64,000 nucleotides of DNA from Marinobacter aromaticivorans (GCF_002806975.1 NZ_NIHD01000005.1:216518-280517); one strand, 5' to 3'; positions 26,568 to 35,386 are shown, numbered from the stretch's first letter. Notes: generated by a model from the letters alone, not told the origin. Numbers and translations are program-made.

Positions 26568-27335
26568 ATGGCTAATATGTTTGTGCACCATGCGAACGTG
26601 CTGGGTTCCGTTGCGACATCATCGCTGACAGCCTGGCGTGGCTGCCTTGTTGTAAGTGATGTGCCACAGCCGGAGCAGCCCCTTGTACTTTATGATATGG
26701 AGGGCTGCCCCTATTGCCGCCGGGTTCGCGAAGCGCTCACAGCCCTCAACCTTGATGCAGAAATCCGCCCCTGCCCCAAGGGTGGCCGAATTTTTCGGCA
26801 GCAGGCGGAGGCGACGGGGGGCAAACAGCAGTTTCCTTTGCTGGTGGACCGGAACACAGACACAGTGATGTATGAGTCGGAAGCCATCATTGAGTATCTG
26901 TTCCGCCAGTATGCAGGGCGGCCGGTGCCTGGTTACTACCGTGAGCGCGTCTGGCAGCCGGTTCTGGGTTCGCTGGCGTCTGTTGCCAGCGCTATGAGAG
27001 GGCTGCGTGCCAAATCAGGAAAACAGCCGGAACAGCCGCTGCACTTGTGGAGTTTTGAGGGCAGCCCCTTCTCCCGCCTGGTAAGGGAAAAACTGTGTGA
27101 GCTTGAAATCCCCTACACCTTGCACAATCTGGGCAAGGAACACTGGACTGAAATCGGCCCCGCGAAACAACGCATAAAACCCGGCCCTTACAAACCTGCT
27201 CCCGGAGGAAAGCGCGATGCCTTCTTCAAGGCCCATGGCCGGGTTCAGGTGCCTTATCTCGAGGATCCGAACACCGGAGAGGGGTTGTTTGAATCTTCCC
27301 GCATACTGGATTATCTGAATGCACACTATGGCTAG
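26568..27335 (+). CDS. Tandem GST N-terminal (thioredoxin-fold) domain protein
   Basis: 255 residues from ATG 26568 with AGAGGGAG upstream. Two thioredoxin-like GST-N domains follow an N-terminal leader: domain 1 (about 35-125) with GCPYCRRVREAL and cis-Pro QFPLLVD; domain 2 (about 150-255) with GSPFSRLVREKL and VPYLEDPN. The first keeps CxxC-like chemistry; the second has Ser where the first has Cys. There is no GST C-terminal helical domain. Probably a thiol-redox or glutathione-binding protein; substrate unknown. Confidence 0.82.
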   Translation: MANMFVHHANVLGSVATSSLTAWRGCLVVSDVPQPEQPLVLYDMEGCPYCRRVREALTALNLDAEIRPCPKGGRIFRQQAEATGGKQQFPLLVDRNTDTVMYESEAIIEYLFRQYAGRPVPGYYRERVWQPVLGSLASVASAMRGLRAKSGKQPEQPLHLWSFEGSPFSRLVREKLCELEIPYTLHNLGKEHWTEIGPAKQRIKPGPYKPAPGGKRDAFFKAHGRVQVPYLEDPNTGEGLFESSRILDYLNAHYG

Positions 27336-27436
27336 CAACATTCGGTGGCCAGGGTGTTTTCCGGCCATGCTGACCGGTATCATAGAGGTTTGTGGGGCTG
27401 TTTACTGACGCCCGGAATTTGATAAGCAGGAAGTCT

Positions 27437-27850
27437 ATGTATACCGGCCAGTGTTTGTGTGGAGATGTTACTTTTGAATACGAGGGCCCACTGGGCCCGC
27501 TGTCGCTGTGCCATTGCAGTCAATGCCGCCGCGCCCATGGCAGCGCGTTTTCTGCCAGTTCTCCGGTGCAGACAGCGCGCTTCCGGTTTCTGTCCGGGGC
27601 AGAACAGCTCACCGAATACGAGTCCCGCCCGGGTAAATACCGCGCCTTCTGCAGCCGCTGCGGCAGCCATTTATACAGCCGTGTGGATGCGATTCCCGGC
27701 ATCCTTCGCCTGCGTGTCGGTGTGATCAACGAGCCCCTGGGAAGGGGGCCGGCGCAGCATGTGTATACCGGCTCAAAGTCGGACTGGTTTGAAATTACCG
27801 ACACTCTGCCCCGGTACGAAAAAACCGAGCGCACCGGCGACCCTCACTGA
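27437..27850 (+). CDS. GFA-family zinc protein (glutathione-dependent formaldehyde-activating-like)
   Basis: 137 residues from ATG 27437 after GCAGGAAG. Zinc/cysteine pattern of the GFA family: CLCG near residue 6, CHCSQC and CSRCGS. Founding members were proposed to condense glutathione with formaldehyde, but most homologues have no proven activity. Its stop overlaps the convergent sugar dehydrogenase by 7 bp. Proximity to the GST-like gene may reflect a shared redox theme. Confidence 0.85.
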   Translation: MYTGQCLCGDVTFEYEGPLGPLSLCHCSQCRRAHGSAFSASSPVQTARFRFLSGAEQLTEYESRPGKYRAFCSRCGSHLYSRVDAIPGILRLRVGVINEPLGRGPAQHVYTGSKSDWFEITDTLPRYEKTERTGDPH

Positions 27851-28968
27851 GCCGGCGCAACCCGGTAGACTTTCCCTTGTGGTGAATCCGTCAGTAACCA
27901 CAGTGTGCCATCCGGTGCTGTTCGGACGTCGCGTATTCGTTCTTTCAGGCTGGTGAGCAGGTCCTCTTCATTGATTACCTCTTCGTTTTCGATTTCCAGG
28001 CGCACCAGTTTGCGCAGTTTGAGAGCACCCACAAACAAGTTGCCTTGCCATTCCGGGAATTCCAAGCCGGTGTAAAACGCCATGCCGGAAGGCGCAATGG
28101 ACGGGTCCCAGTAGTGCAGGGGCTGTGCCATGCCTTCCTTTTTGGTGTGCAGAGTGATCGGGAGGCCAGAGTAGTCAATGCCGTAGGTGATTTCCGGCCA
28201 CCCGTAGTTGGTGCCGGCTTGCACTATGTTTATTTCGTCGCCCCCTCGCGGGCCGTGCTCATGAGTCCAGATCTCACCGGTCTCCGGATGCACGGTCATG
28301 CCCTGAATATTGCGGTTGCCCCAGGTGAACAGCGTGTTGTTAATGCCCGGATCATCAAGCCCCGGGTTGCCTGGTGCCGGCTCGCCATTCACCGTAATGC
28401 GATGGACCCCGCCGGCATCGTCCCGGGTGTCCTGGGCCCGGTCCATCTCTCCCCGGTCACCAACGGAAATATAAAGGTAGCCGGATTCATCGAATACCAT
28501 TCGCCCACCGAAGTGGCGCGAGCCGCGGGAACGCGGCAGTGCCTCGAAGATCACTTCCACGTTTTTTAGCCTTCCTTCCTCATAGATTGCGCGTGCCGCA
28601 CGCGTTGTCATGCCTTCGCTGGAGCGGTGCGCGTAGCTCAGGAACAAGGTTCGGTTTTCCTCAAAATCCGGATGCAGAACAATATCCAGCAGCCCGCCCT
28701 GGCCAGATACGGCGGACGTTGGAAGACCCTCAACCGCCCGGGGCAGTAACTTGCCATTCTGAATGACGCGTAGCCTGCCCGCCCTCTCGGTAACCAGCAT
28801 GGAGCCATCAGGCAGAAAGGCCAGGCTCCATGGGTGTTCAAGACCGTCAGCAACAGTTTCCAGCCGAAAGCCAGCGTCTTTACTGGTAAAGGTCTGGGCT
28901 GCGGTAAAAGGGGAATGTCCCAGAAGCAACAAGCCACTGAGCATGATCAGGGATTGAATCAGGCGCAT
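27844..28968 (-). CDS. PQQ-dependent sugar dehydrogenase (YliI-like), secreted
   Basis: 374 residues with an N-terminal signal peptide cleaved near TAAQT. Beta-propeller of the soluble glucose/aldose dehydrogenase family: HPWSLAFLPDGSML, GQGGLLDIVLHPDF, HFGGRMVFD, WGNRNIQG, HEHGPRGGDEIN. PQQ and Ca contacts cannot be checked fully. Periplasmic oxidation of sugars to lactones with electron transfer to the respiratory chain is the family role. GAAGGAGGACGT precedes the ATG, and a Fur-box-like palindrome lies 23 bp upstream. Confidence 0.88.
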   Translation of the reverse strand: MRLIQSLIMLSGLLLLGHSPFTAAQTFTSKDAGFRLETVADGLEHPWSLAFLPDGSMLVTERAGRLRVIQNGKLLPRAVEGLPTSAVSGQGGLLDIVLHPDFEENRTLFLSYAHRSSEGMTTRAARAIYEEGRLKNVEVIFEALPRSRGSRHFGGRMVFDESGYLYISVGDRGEMDRAQDTRDDAGGVHRITVNGEPAPGNPGLDDPGINNTLFTWGNRNIQGMTVHPETGEIWTHEHGPRGGDEINIVQAGTNYGWPEITYGIDYSGLPITLHTKKEGMAQPLHYWDPSIAPSGMAFYTGLEFPEWQGNLFVGALKLRKLVRLEIENEEVINEEDLLTSLKERIRDVRTAPDGTLWLLTDSPQGKVYRVAPAQ

Positions 28969-28990
28969 ACGTCCTCCTTCAAGTATTGCA

Positions 28991-29009
28991 AATGATAATC
29001 ACTATCATT
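28991..29009. promoter_or_regulatory. Fur-box-like site
   Basis: AATGATAATCACTATCATT is a 9-1-9 inverted repeat with 8 of 9 matching arm positions, closely similar to the Fur consensus of repeated GATAAT. It is between the sugar dehydrogenase start (23 bp) and a small open frame on the other strand (83 bp), so it could control either. Confidence 0.55.
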
Positions 29010-29091
29010 ATTATGATTGTGTGCCTGCCGAAATGAACACAATCGCTCGTCACAATATCTGTTTACACCATAAGCTCAGGGAGATACAGCC

Positions 29092-29190
29092 ATGACAGCA
29101 GAACAGGAGATGATGGAAGGTCTGAAGATTGCCGCTGGCGCCGGTTTATTTGTTGCCCTGCTGGTTGCCGGGCTTGTGGTTGCGCTGTAA
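29092..29190 (+). CDS. Candidate 32-residue membrane peptide
   Basis: ATG 29092 with GGGAG upstream encodes 32 residues: an acidic head (TAEQEMMEG) and one transmembrane helix (AAGAGLFVALLVAGLVVAL). It lies downstream of the Fur-like site. Its last 45 bp overlap the 3' end of the antisense YaiI gene, so it could be spurious; a ribosome site and clean hydrophobic helix favour it. Confidence 0.35.
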   Translation: MTAEQEMMEGLKIAAGAGLFVALLVAGLVVAL

Positions 29191-29619
29191 CCACCTGTCC
29201 AGCTTGTCAGCAAACTCTTTTCGGTCGGTCTTGCCGAACGGAGCCGGGCCACCGGTAACCTGCCCGGCATTGCGCATCTCTTCCATGAAGTTTCTCATAG
29301 CGAGGCGCTGGCGGATGTTTTCCCTGGTGAAAGCCTGACCACGCGGGTTGAACACATCTGCTCCCTTCTCGATGGCTTCAGCCGCCAACGGAATGTCCTG
29401 GGTGATCATAAGATCGCCGGCGCTGAGCTGATCCATAATCTCGTTATCCGCCACATCAAAACCCTGCATAACCTGCCGGGCCTTAATGTAAGGGCTCGGG
29501 GGCAGCTTGATTACATGGTTGGCGATAAAGGTCGTCTGGATCTGCCAGCGCATGGCAGCGCGGCAAAGGATTTCCCGGATAGGAACAGGGCAGGCGTCAG
29601 CGTCGACCCATATTGGCAT
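29146..29619 (-). CDS. YaiI/YqxD family protein (UPF0178, DUF188)
   Basis: 157 residues from ATG 29619, opening with IWVDADACPVPIRE, the family signature; further conserved DLMITQDIPLA and NPRGQAFTRENIRQRL. PIN-like fold nuclease activity has been suggested for relatives but not established. The six-residue upstream extension to 29637 is not needed. Separate small gene. Confidence 0.85.
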   Translation of the reverse strand: MPIWVDADACPVPIREILCRAAMRWQIQTTFIANHVIKLPPSPYIKARQVMQGFDVADNEIMDQLSAGDLMITQDIPLAAEAIEKGADVFNPRGQAFTRENIRQRLAMRNFMEEMRNAGQVTGGPAPFGKTDRKEFADKLDRWLQRNHKPGNQQGNK

Positions 29620-29810
29620 GGCAGGTTCCTTGAGCAAGCGGTTTGGTTCTGGTGGAGAGTTTACCTGCTCTTGCTGTGGCCTTGGTAGTCGACGCTGGAG
29701 GATACAATTACCCGATAGGTTTTCATAGGCACTTGCTGTTTGTGACTCCGGGTCGAGCTATGCCTTTGTTGTCTCAGCCACCACTGCCGGATTTGCCGGG
29801 GCGTTGGTGG

Positions 29811-29816
29811 TATAAT
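29811..29816 (+). promoter_or_regulatory. Candidate -10 box for the PhnA-like gene
   Basis: A perfect TATAAT at 29811-29816, 31 bp before the start codon. No good -35 hexamer is seen at the right spacing. CCACCA (29778-29783) and TGGTGG (29805-29810) form an inverted repeat immediately upstream. Confidence 0.4.
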
Positions 29817-29847
29817 CCCGTGTAAATTCAACTATCAGGAAAGTCCA

Positions 29848-30186
29848 ATGTCCCAACTTCCTCCTTGCCCCCAGTGTGGATCTGAATACACCTATGAGGA
29901 CGGTATCCAGTTTGTTTGCCCTGAGTGTGCCCATGAATGGACAGAAGCCGAGGCTGCTGCGGCGGTCGAAGGCAAAGTGGTTCGCGACGCCCACGGAAAC
30001 GAGCTTAAGGATGGCGATGCAGTTACAGTCATCAAGGATCTGAAGGTTAAAGGGTCGAGCTCGGTTGTAAAGGTAGGTACCAAGGTCAAGAGCATTCGTC
30101 TGGTAGACGGCGATCATGATATCGATTGCAAGATTGATGGCATTGGTGCCATGAAGCTTAAATCGGAGTTTGTGAAAAAAGCCTGA
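29848..30186 (+). CDS. PhnA/YjdM-family zinc-ribbon protein
   Basis: 112 residues: N-terminal zinc ribbon CPQC-x16-CPEC (about residues 8-27) and a C-terminal SH3-like domain ([16 protein letters not shown]). Homologous to YjdM, formerly linked to alkylphosphonate use on the basis of location only. Function unknown; not in a phosphonate cluster here. ATCAGGAAAGTCC precedes the ATG. Confidence 0.9.
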   Translation: MSQLPPCPQCGSEYTYEDGIQFVCPECAHEWTEAEAAAAVEGKVVRDAHGNELKDGDAVTVIKDLKVKGSSSVVKVGTKVKSIRLVDGDHDIDCKIDGIGAMKLKSEFVKKA

Positions 30187-30328
30187 GGCTGGTAACTCCG
30201 GCTGGCTTCCGACATGCGACTATTCGCCGCATGCCATTACTTGCGCTGAGCTGGTCGGAACGCAACACTGTGGGCATTGAAATCTGACATTAATCATTGC
30301 CAGTTCCACAGTAACCACGCGAGACATC

Positions 30329-30829
30329 ATGAAAAAACTGATTACACTGCTGTTCGCCTGTAGCACACTGATCACATCAAGCTTTGTCACAGCCAATGAG
30401 CACGCCCACGGCAATATTGAAATTGAGCATCCCTGGAGCCGGCCAACGCCGCCCGGCACTCCCATGGGGGTGGGCTATCTGGTTATCAGAAACCATAGCG
30501 AAAAACATGTCACGCTGGTGAGTGCAAGCAGCCCCAGGGCAGGTCACGTTTCAATCCATGAGACGCTGATGAAAGACGGTGTTATGCGCATGCAACCGCT
30601 TGTGAGCGGCCTGAAAATACCGGCCGGGGAAACGGTGGAGCTCAGGCCTATGGGCTATCACCTGATGCTGGAAAAACTTGCAGCACCGCTGAAGGAGGGC
30701 GAGAACATTCCCGTGGTTCTGGAGTTTGAGGGCGCAGACGCTGTTGAGATCGAGCTAAGAGTGCAGTCGCTGGATGCCGATATGGATGAAATGAAAATGG
30801 ACCATTCGGCACATAAAATGGATCATTGA
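30329..30829 (+). CDS. PCuAC copper chaperone
   Basis: 166 residues, signal peptide cleaved near SSFVTA. Copper motif: HVSIHETLMKDGVMRM followed by YHLML, matching the H-x10-M-x21-H-x-M pattern approximately. The C-terminus is His/Met rich (MKMDHSAHKMDH), suggesting extra Cu binding. PCuAC proteins deliver Cu(I) to the CuA site of cytochrome c oxidase or to other periplasmic targets. A Sco gene normally accompanies it but is not seen here. Confidence 0.9.
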   Translation: MKKLITLLFACSTLITSSFVTANEHAHGNIEIEHPWSRPTPPGTPMGVGYLVIRNHSEKHVTLVSASSPRAGHVSIHETLMKDGVMRMQPLVSGLKIPAGETVELRPMGYHLMLEKLAAPLKEGENIPVVLEFEGADAVEIELRVQSLDADMDEMKMDHSAHKMDH

Positions 30830-30850
30830 TCCTTCCCGCCCCGGGCGACC

Positions 30851-30890
30851 CCGGTGGCGTTTCCGGAATACATAATGGAAACGTCACCGG
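30851..30890. terminator. Hairpin between convergent genes
   Basis: CCGGTGGCGTTTCC and GGAAACGTCACCGG pair at 13 of 14 positions with a 12-nt loop, between the copper chaperone and the CCGGCS-tail gene. No strong U-tract. Confidence 0.55.
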
Positions 30891-30913
30891 AGCCCTGGTT
30901 CAGTCCGGAGCGC

Positions 30914-31093
30914 TTACGAACACCCGCCACAGCAGACGCCCGGATCTCCGTGCTTGCCACCCTCCCTGGTCGTGTTTTCAGAAGCAGTAACCGGGGCCTC
31001 GGAGCTTTCCTGGGTCGCACCAGCTTTCAGCTCTTCTGCTGTTGCCTCATCAGCATTTTTCGGGCTGGTTACTTCCTTGAATAATTGAGTCAT
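30914..31093 (-). CDS. Small CCGGCS-tail (CCGSCS-like) protein
   Basis: 59 residues starting at 31093 with CAGGACA upstream. The body is acidic and Ala/Glu/Thr-rich (probably disordered) and the C-terminus is GDPGVCCGGCS. A CCGSCS-type C-terminal motif occurs on small annotated proteins in related bacteria; no function is established. The four-residue Cys-rich end could bind a metal. It is convergent with the copper chaperone. Short, but the frame, start and tail are all consistent. Confidence 0.65.
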   Translation of the reverse strand: MTQLFKEVTSPKNADEATAEELKAGATQESSEAPVTASENTTREGGKHGDPGVCCGGCS

Positions 31094-31350
31094 ATGTTTG
31101 TGTCCTGCTGTTGTGGGCCTGATAGGCTTTTCGGGTTTTAAGGTTCATGTAAAATGAATGTTATTGAGGTTTTCCAGGGGAGTCAACTAATCTTTTGTAT
31201 GACCAAGCCTTGCGCCGAAGGATCAAGTGCGCCCGTTCTGTAAAGCAGCTATGATTGCGGATTCCGACCATTATCCCGGATTTGTTCGAGTTTACCGGTA
31301 ACGTCCGTAGAGCTGGGCACGCGGTATGATGACAGAAGGTGTTTCGGCCT

Positions 31351-32418
31351 ATGGACAGCAATAACAACATGTCGGGCTCACGGCAAAAGAGTGAGCGTGG
31401 CCCTCAGTTCTGGAAAATTGCGCGGGTTACCTGCCAGTTGGCGGGTACCGTTGATATCGCTTTTTTCTTCATGTTTCATTTTCTCGGCTCGCCGATTCTT
31501 GCATGGATTAACGTTGTCAGCGTCGCCATGTATGTCGCAGCCTATTACGCCCTCAAGCGCAAACAGAACCGCTTCGCTGTGCGGCTGATCTGGATTGAAG
31601 TCATTGTTCACTCGGCTTTGGGGACCGTCATCATCGGCTGGGGCAGCGGCTTTCACTACTATCTGCTGATGTTTATCCCTGTGCTTTTTATGACCATGCC
31701 CCTTCGAAGCGCTGTCTTTTCACTAATCGGGCTCTGGGGTTATTACATAGGGCTGGATGTGCTGATGTGGTTTATGGAGCCCGTTCAGCCCATATCGTCA
31801 GGGGCTTTGCTGGGGGTTCATCTTTTCAATCTCAGCGTTGTCTTCGGGATGTTCAGCTATCTTGCATACTTTTATCTGGGCATGGTGCTTTCAGCACAGC
31901 ACAAACTCCGCCGGCTGGCGACAGTGGATTCCCTGACCCGGTTGTTCAATCGGCGTCAAGGCAGTTTTCTGGCGGAAAAAGAAATTTCGCGCTTCAGGCG
32001 GTCAGGGCAGCCAGTGGCGTTTATGCTCCTCGATGTTGATCATTTCAAGACCATCAATGATCGTTATGGCCATGAAATGGGCGACAGGATTCTTGCCGAG
32101 ATCGGCAAGCTGATTCCGGCGCAGCTACGGACCCAGGATCTTGTTGCCCGCTGGGGCGGGGAAGAGTTTCTCATCATACTGCCAGGTTCAGACATTGACA
32201 GTGCCATGGTGAGCGCCGAGAGAGTGAGAGAGGCACTCAGTAGTCACGACTGGAAGGCAGCTACCGGTATCACAATGACGGTTACCGTTAGCGTTGGCGT
32301 CAGCGAGCTCTGTAAGAGCGACAATATGGCATCGGTGATCAGTCGTGCGGATCAGGCGCTTTATCGTGGCAAGGCAGGGGGAAGGAACCGGGTAGAGCCG
32401 GAAGAGGTTTCAGCCTGA
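31351..32418 (+). CDS. Membrane-bound diguanylate cyclase
   Basis: 355 residues from ATG 31351 (a GTG lies four codons upstream). Six hydrophobic stretches between residues 25 and 185 make an integral sensor domain. The GGDEF domain (about 200-355) has catalytic GGEEF (RWGGEEFLIILPG) and an RTQD I-site five residues before it, so it should be active and feedback-inhibited. It makes c-di-GMP from GTP. Terminator follows. The signal is unknown. Confidence 0.92.
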   Translation: MDSNNNMSGSRQKSERGPQFWKIARVTCQLAGTVDIAFFFMFHFLGSPILAWINVVSVAMYVAAYYALKRKQNRFAVRLIWIEVIVHSALGTVIIGWGSGFHYYLLMFIPVLFMTMPLRSAVFSLIGLWGYYIGLDVLMWFMEPVQPISSGALLGVHLFNLSVVFGMFSYLAYFYLGMVLSAQHKLRRLATVDSLTRLFNRRQGSFLAEKEISRFRRSGQPVAFMLLDVDHFKTINDRYGHEMGDRILAEIGKLIPAQLRTQDLVARWGGEEFLIILPGSDIDSAMVSAERVREALSSHDWKAATGITMTVTVSVGVSELCKSDNMASVISRADQALYRGKAGGRNRVEPEEVSA

Positions 32419-32442
32419 TCAGATCAGTTTTTCAAAGCAACA

Positions 32443-32468
32443 AAAAAGGCAGCCGAAGCTGCCTTTTT
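32443..32468. terminator. Bidirectional intrinsic terminator
   Basis: GGCAGC-CGAA-GCTGCC with AAAAAA before and TTTTT after, placed between the diguanylate cyclase and the convergent cold-shock gene. Confidence 0.85.
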
Positions 32469-32484
32469 CAGTGTTGTCTGTTAA

Positions 32485-32691
32485 TTAAACAGCAACAACG
32501 TTCTCAGCCTGGGGACCTTTCTGGCCCTGGGTCACGGTGAAGTCGACCTGCTGGCCTTCAGCCAGAGTCTTGAAACCGCCGCCCTGAATAGCGCTGTAGT
32601 GAACAAATACGTCGGGGCCGCCTTCACGAGTGATAAAGCCAAAACCCTTTGCTTCGTTGAAGAACTTAACAGTACCGGTAACAGTAGACAT
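32485..32691 (-). CDS. cspA: Cold-shock protein, CspA family
   Basis: 68 residues with RNP1 KGFGFIT and RNP2 DVFVHYSAI, an OB-fold single-stranded nucleic-acid binder acting as an RNA chaperone. The upstream region to 32985 has a long non-coding stretch consistent with the long 5' leader usual for cspA genes, though no cold box is asserted. Confidence 0.95.
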   Translation of the reverse strand: MSTVTGTVKFFNEAKGFGFITREGGPDVFVHYSAIQGGGFKTLAEGQQVDFTVTQGQKGPQAENVVAV

Positions 32692-32985
32692 AATATAATC
32701 CTGAATTCAATCATTTAGAGTGCCGCCAGGTCATCCGGATGATGGCTGGTCAGCGGTATGCGGGAAACAAACAACGGGCGTGATCAAAAACAGGACGTAC
32801 AACTACTGAAATGCGTCTTATTGATGAAGTGCTTTGCTAAATCTTTCCAACGAGGGCTACTGTACCTGCTGGGCAATGAAAAGCAAAGCACTTTCTTGTA
32901 CGCATATACCCGACATTTACGGCAACATGAGGTATGTTTGCGTCAGCATTCCGGAATTATCGTAAATTATCAAAGGAGTATTGCC

Positions 32986-33840
32986 TTGTCGGACCTATCC
33001 ACCTACGAAAGTTTTTCTGTCAGTGTTGAAAACCGGATCGCCCATGTACAATTCAGTCGCCCCGAAGCGCTGAACACCATGACCAAGGCCTTCTGGCTGG
33101 AGTTGCCCAGGTGCATGCAGGAAATCGAGGCAAGCACAGATGCCCGGGTGATTGTGGTGTCCTCCACGGGTAAGCATTTTTCTGCCGGGATGGATCTTGG
33201 TGTCTTTACAGACTCGAAGGCTGTACCCATGAGTGGTGATCCTGGGCGTATGGCAGAAAATCTGCGGCGGGTTGTCATGCAGCTACAGGATACGTTGACC
33301 TCGCTGGAAAATGTTCGCCTGCCGGTACTGGCAGCTATTCATGGTGGTTGCATAGGCGGTGCTCTGGACCTGGTATGTGCGGCAGACAGCCGTTACTGCA
33401 CGGAGGATGCGTATTTCACGATCAAGGAAACCGAGCTTGGTATGACCGCCGATGTGGGTACGCTTCAGCGGTTGCCCAAGCTGATGCCCGAAGGTGTTGT
33501 GCGCGAACTAGCGTACACCGGGCGTAAGTTCTCCGCGCAGGAAGCCAAAGGGTTGGGTTTTGTGAATGCGCTTTACCCCGACCAGGAGGCGCTGATTGCC
33601 GGCGTTATGGAAATTGCAGCCCGGATCGCTGCCAATTCGCCGCTGGCGGTTAGCGGTTGTAAGGAAATGCTGAACTACAGCCGTGATCACACCGTGGCGG
33701 ATAGTCTGAAGTACATGGCAACCTGGCAGGCGGGCATGTTCCGCCCTGCGGACATGATGAAAACCTTCCAGGCCAAAGCGCAGAAACAGGCGCCCGAGTA
33801 CGATGACCTGTTCGCTGTGAAAGGTCTTTTTGAGCAATAG
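32986..33840 (+). CDS. Delta3,5-Delta2,4-dienoyl-CoA isomerase (ECH1-like) crotonase
   Basis: 284 residues from TTG 32986, chosen for AAAGGAG seven bases upstream; the longer frame from 32758 has no ribosome site. Crotonase oxyanion loop (STGKHFSAGMDL, HGGCIGGALDL) and the ECH1 signature FTIKETELGMTADVGTLQRL carrying the acidic pair of the isomerase. Known ECH1 shifts double bonds of 3,5-dienoyl-CoA during beta-oxidation of odd-position unsaturated fatty acids. Abuts the CPBP protease gene (TAG directly followed by ATG). Confidence 0.87.
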   Translation: MSDLSTYESFSVSVENRIAHVQFSRPEALNTMTKAFWLELPRCMQEIEASTDARVIVVSSTGKHFSAGMDLGVFTDSKAVPMSGDPGRMAENLRRVVMQLQDTLTSLENVRLPVLAAIHGGCIGGALDLVCAADSRYCTEDAYFTIKETELGMTADVGTLQRLPKLMPEGVVRELAYTGRKFSAQEAKGLGFVNALYPDQEALIAGVMEIAARIAANSPLAVSGCKEMLNYSRDHTVADSLKYMATWQAGMFRPADMMKTFQAKAQKQAPEYDDLFAVKGLFEQ

Positions 33841-34449
33841 ATGGCCTTGAACAATCAGCGTAAATCCAAAGTCTCACCGGTTACCGCCCTGGTGTTCCAG
33901 GGTGGAATCGGGGTGGTCGGGCTGCTGGTAATTCTGGTTGCGGATATCCCCGTGCAGATGTTTGGCGCGGGGCTTTTGCCGAGCGTGCTATATGGTGCTC
34001 TGGGTGCACTGTGCACATACGGTGCGCTGTTACTGCTTACCCAGATTCCTGCCCTGTTCCCCGATAACCTCGACCGGCAAATGCGTGGCCTGCACAGATT
34101 TGCCTCCGGTTACTCCTGGTTTGTTCTTTTTCTGCTCTCGGTTTTCGCCGGTGTGGGCGAAGAACTCCTGTTCCGGGGCGCTGTGCAGGGGTGGCTGGCT
34201 GTGCACACGGATACCACAACAGCTGTGCTGGCGGCATCCGTGCTTTTTGGCCTGGTGCACTACGCCTCCTTTACTTACTTTGTGATCGCCACAGGCCTCG
34301 GGTTGGTTCTTGGGCTGGCTTACGCGTTATCCGACAGCATTCTGCTGGTTATGGTCTGGCATGGGGTTTACGACATGGTGGCGCTGTTTTGCCTGCTGCG
34401 GTTTCCGGAATGGTTTGGTATCAGCGGGCACCCGGAAGATCAGGATTAG
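33841..34449 (+). CDS. CPBP-family intramembrane metalloprotease
   Basis: 202 residues with about six transmembrane segments and the CPBP active-site motifs: EELLFRG (glutamate pair) near 105, FGLVHY His and the C-terminal HGVYD. Such proteins process prenylated or other membrane substrates; here no substrate is known. Start codon follows the isomerase stop without a gap, so they are likely co-transcribed. Its end overlaps argP by 4 bp. Confidence 0.87.
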   Translation: MALNNQRKSKVSPVTALVFQGGIGVVGLLVILVADIPVQMFGAGLLPSVLYGALGALCTYGALLLLTQIPALFPDNLDRQMRGLHRFASGYSWFVLFLLSVFAGVGEELLFRGAVQGWLAVHTDTTTAVLAASVLFGLVHYASFTYFVIATGLGLVLGLAYALSDSILLVMVWHGVYDMVALFCLLRFPEWFGISGHPEDQD

Positions 34450-35312
34450 CAGTGTGCGGCTTTTAAGGCAGCCGTCAGTCGTTCCATAACGCCGCCACCG
34501 TGGCGCCAGAAGTGCCAGTAAAGCTCAACATCAAGCGACTGACCGGGGGCAATACTGACCAACTGTCCTGCATCAATTTCTGGCCGGGCCTGAATCTCCG
34601 GGATCATGCCATAACCCATTCCGGCCAGGGCCAGTTTTACGAAGCCTTCGGAGGAAGGGCACAGGTGGTAGGGGAAAGTGCCGGGGTAGCCACTCTGGGC
34701 CAGAAACCGGTGCTGCAACTGATCATTGGGCCCGAATACGATTGCCGGCGCTACTTGCAGGTTTTGCTCGTTAAAGCCTTCGCTGAAATAGCGCTTTTTG
34801 TACGAAGGTGTCGCCAGGGGCAGATACGTCATGGTGCCAAGCGCAACGCATCGTGCCCCGGCAACCGGCTGTGGGTTGCTGCACAGGCAGGCGGCTACAT
34901 CACCTTCGCGCATGCGCCTCAGTGCAATGTCCTGATCCTCGACCACCATATCCAGTAACAGTGCTTCCTCCTGACAGAATTCACCAATAGCACCTGCCCA
35001 CCAGGTTGCAAGGCTGTCGGCATTGAGGGCGATGCGTAACCGCGCGGTCGGCTCCGAAAGAGTGGGAAGCGATTTCGCCAGGTCCCGCTCAAGCAGTTGA
35101 ACCTGCTGAACATGGTTTAGCAGCTGCTGCCCCGCGGGGGTGGGTCTGGGAACCGGGCTGCGAAACAGAACCGGCTGCCCGATACGGACTTCCAGCGTCC
35201 GGATGCGCTGTGATACGGCGGACTGGCTCAGACCAAGCACAGCGCCTGCGCGCTCGAAACCACCGGTTTCAATAACCGTGGCGAGAGCTTCCAGTAATTT
35301 ATAATCAATCAT
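34446..35312 (-). CDS. argP: ArgP/LysG-type LysR regulator of basic amino acid export
   Basis: 288 residues with an HTH (GGFERAGAVLGLSQSAVSQRI) and an ArgP-like effector domain. It is divergent from a LysE-family exporter (74 bp), the standard argP-argO arrangement in which ArgP with arginine or lysine activates the exporter. Confidence 0.9.
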   Translation of the reverse strand: MIDYKLLEALATVIETGGFERAGAVLGLSQSAVSQRIRTLEVRIGQPVLFRSPVPRPTPAGQQLLNHVQQVQLLERDLAKSLPTLSEPTARLRIALNADSLATWWAGAIGEFCQEEALLLDMVVEDQDIALRRMREGDVAACLCSNPQPVAGARCVALGTMTYLPLATPSYKKRYFSEGFNEQNLQVAPAIVFGPNDQLQHRFLAQSGYPGTFPYHLCPSSEGFVKLALAGMGYGMIPEIQARPEIDAGQLVSIAPGQSLDVELYWHFWRHGGGVMERLTAALKAAHC

Positions 35313-35386
35313 AAGTAAAACTGATGCGTCATTACGAATATGAATTTCAAGTATAGCGGCAAGCGGCTATTCTTGCGGCATCAAAA

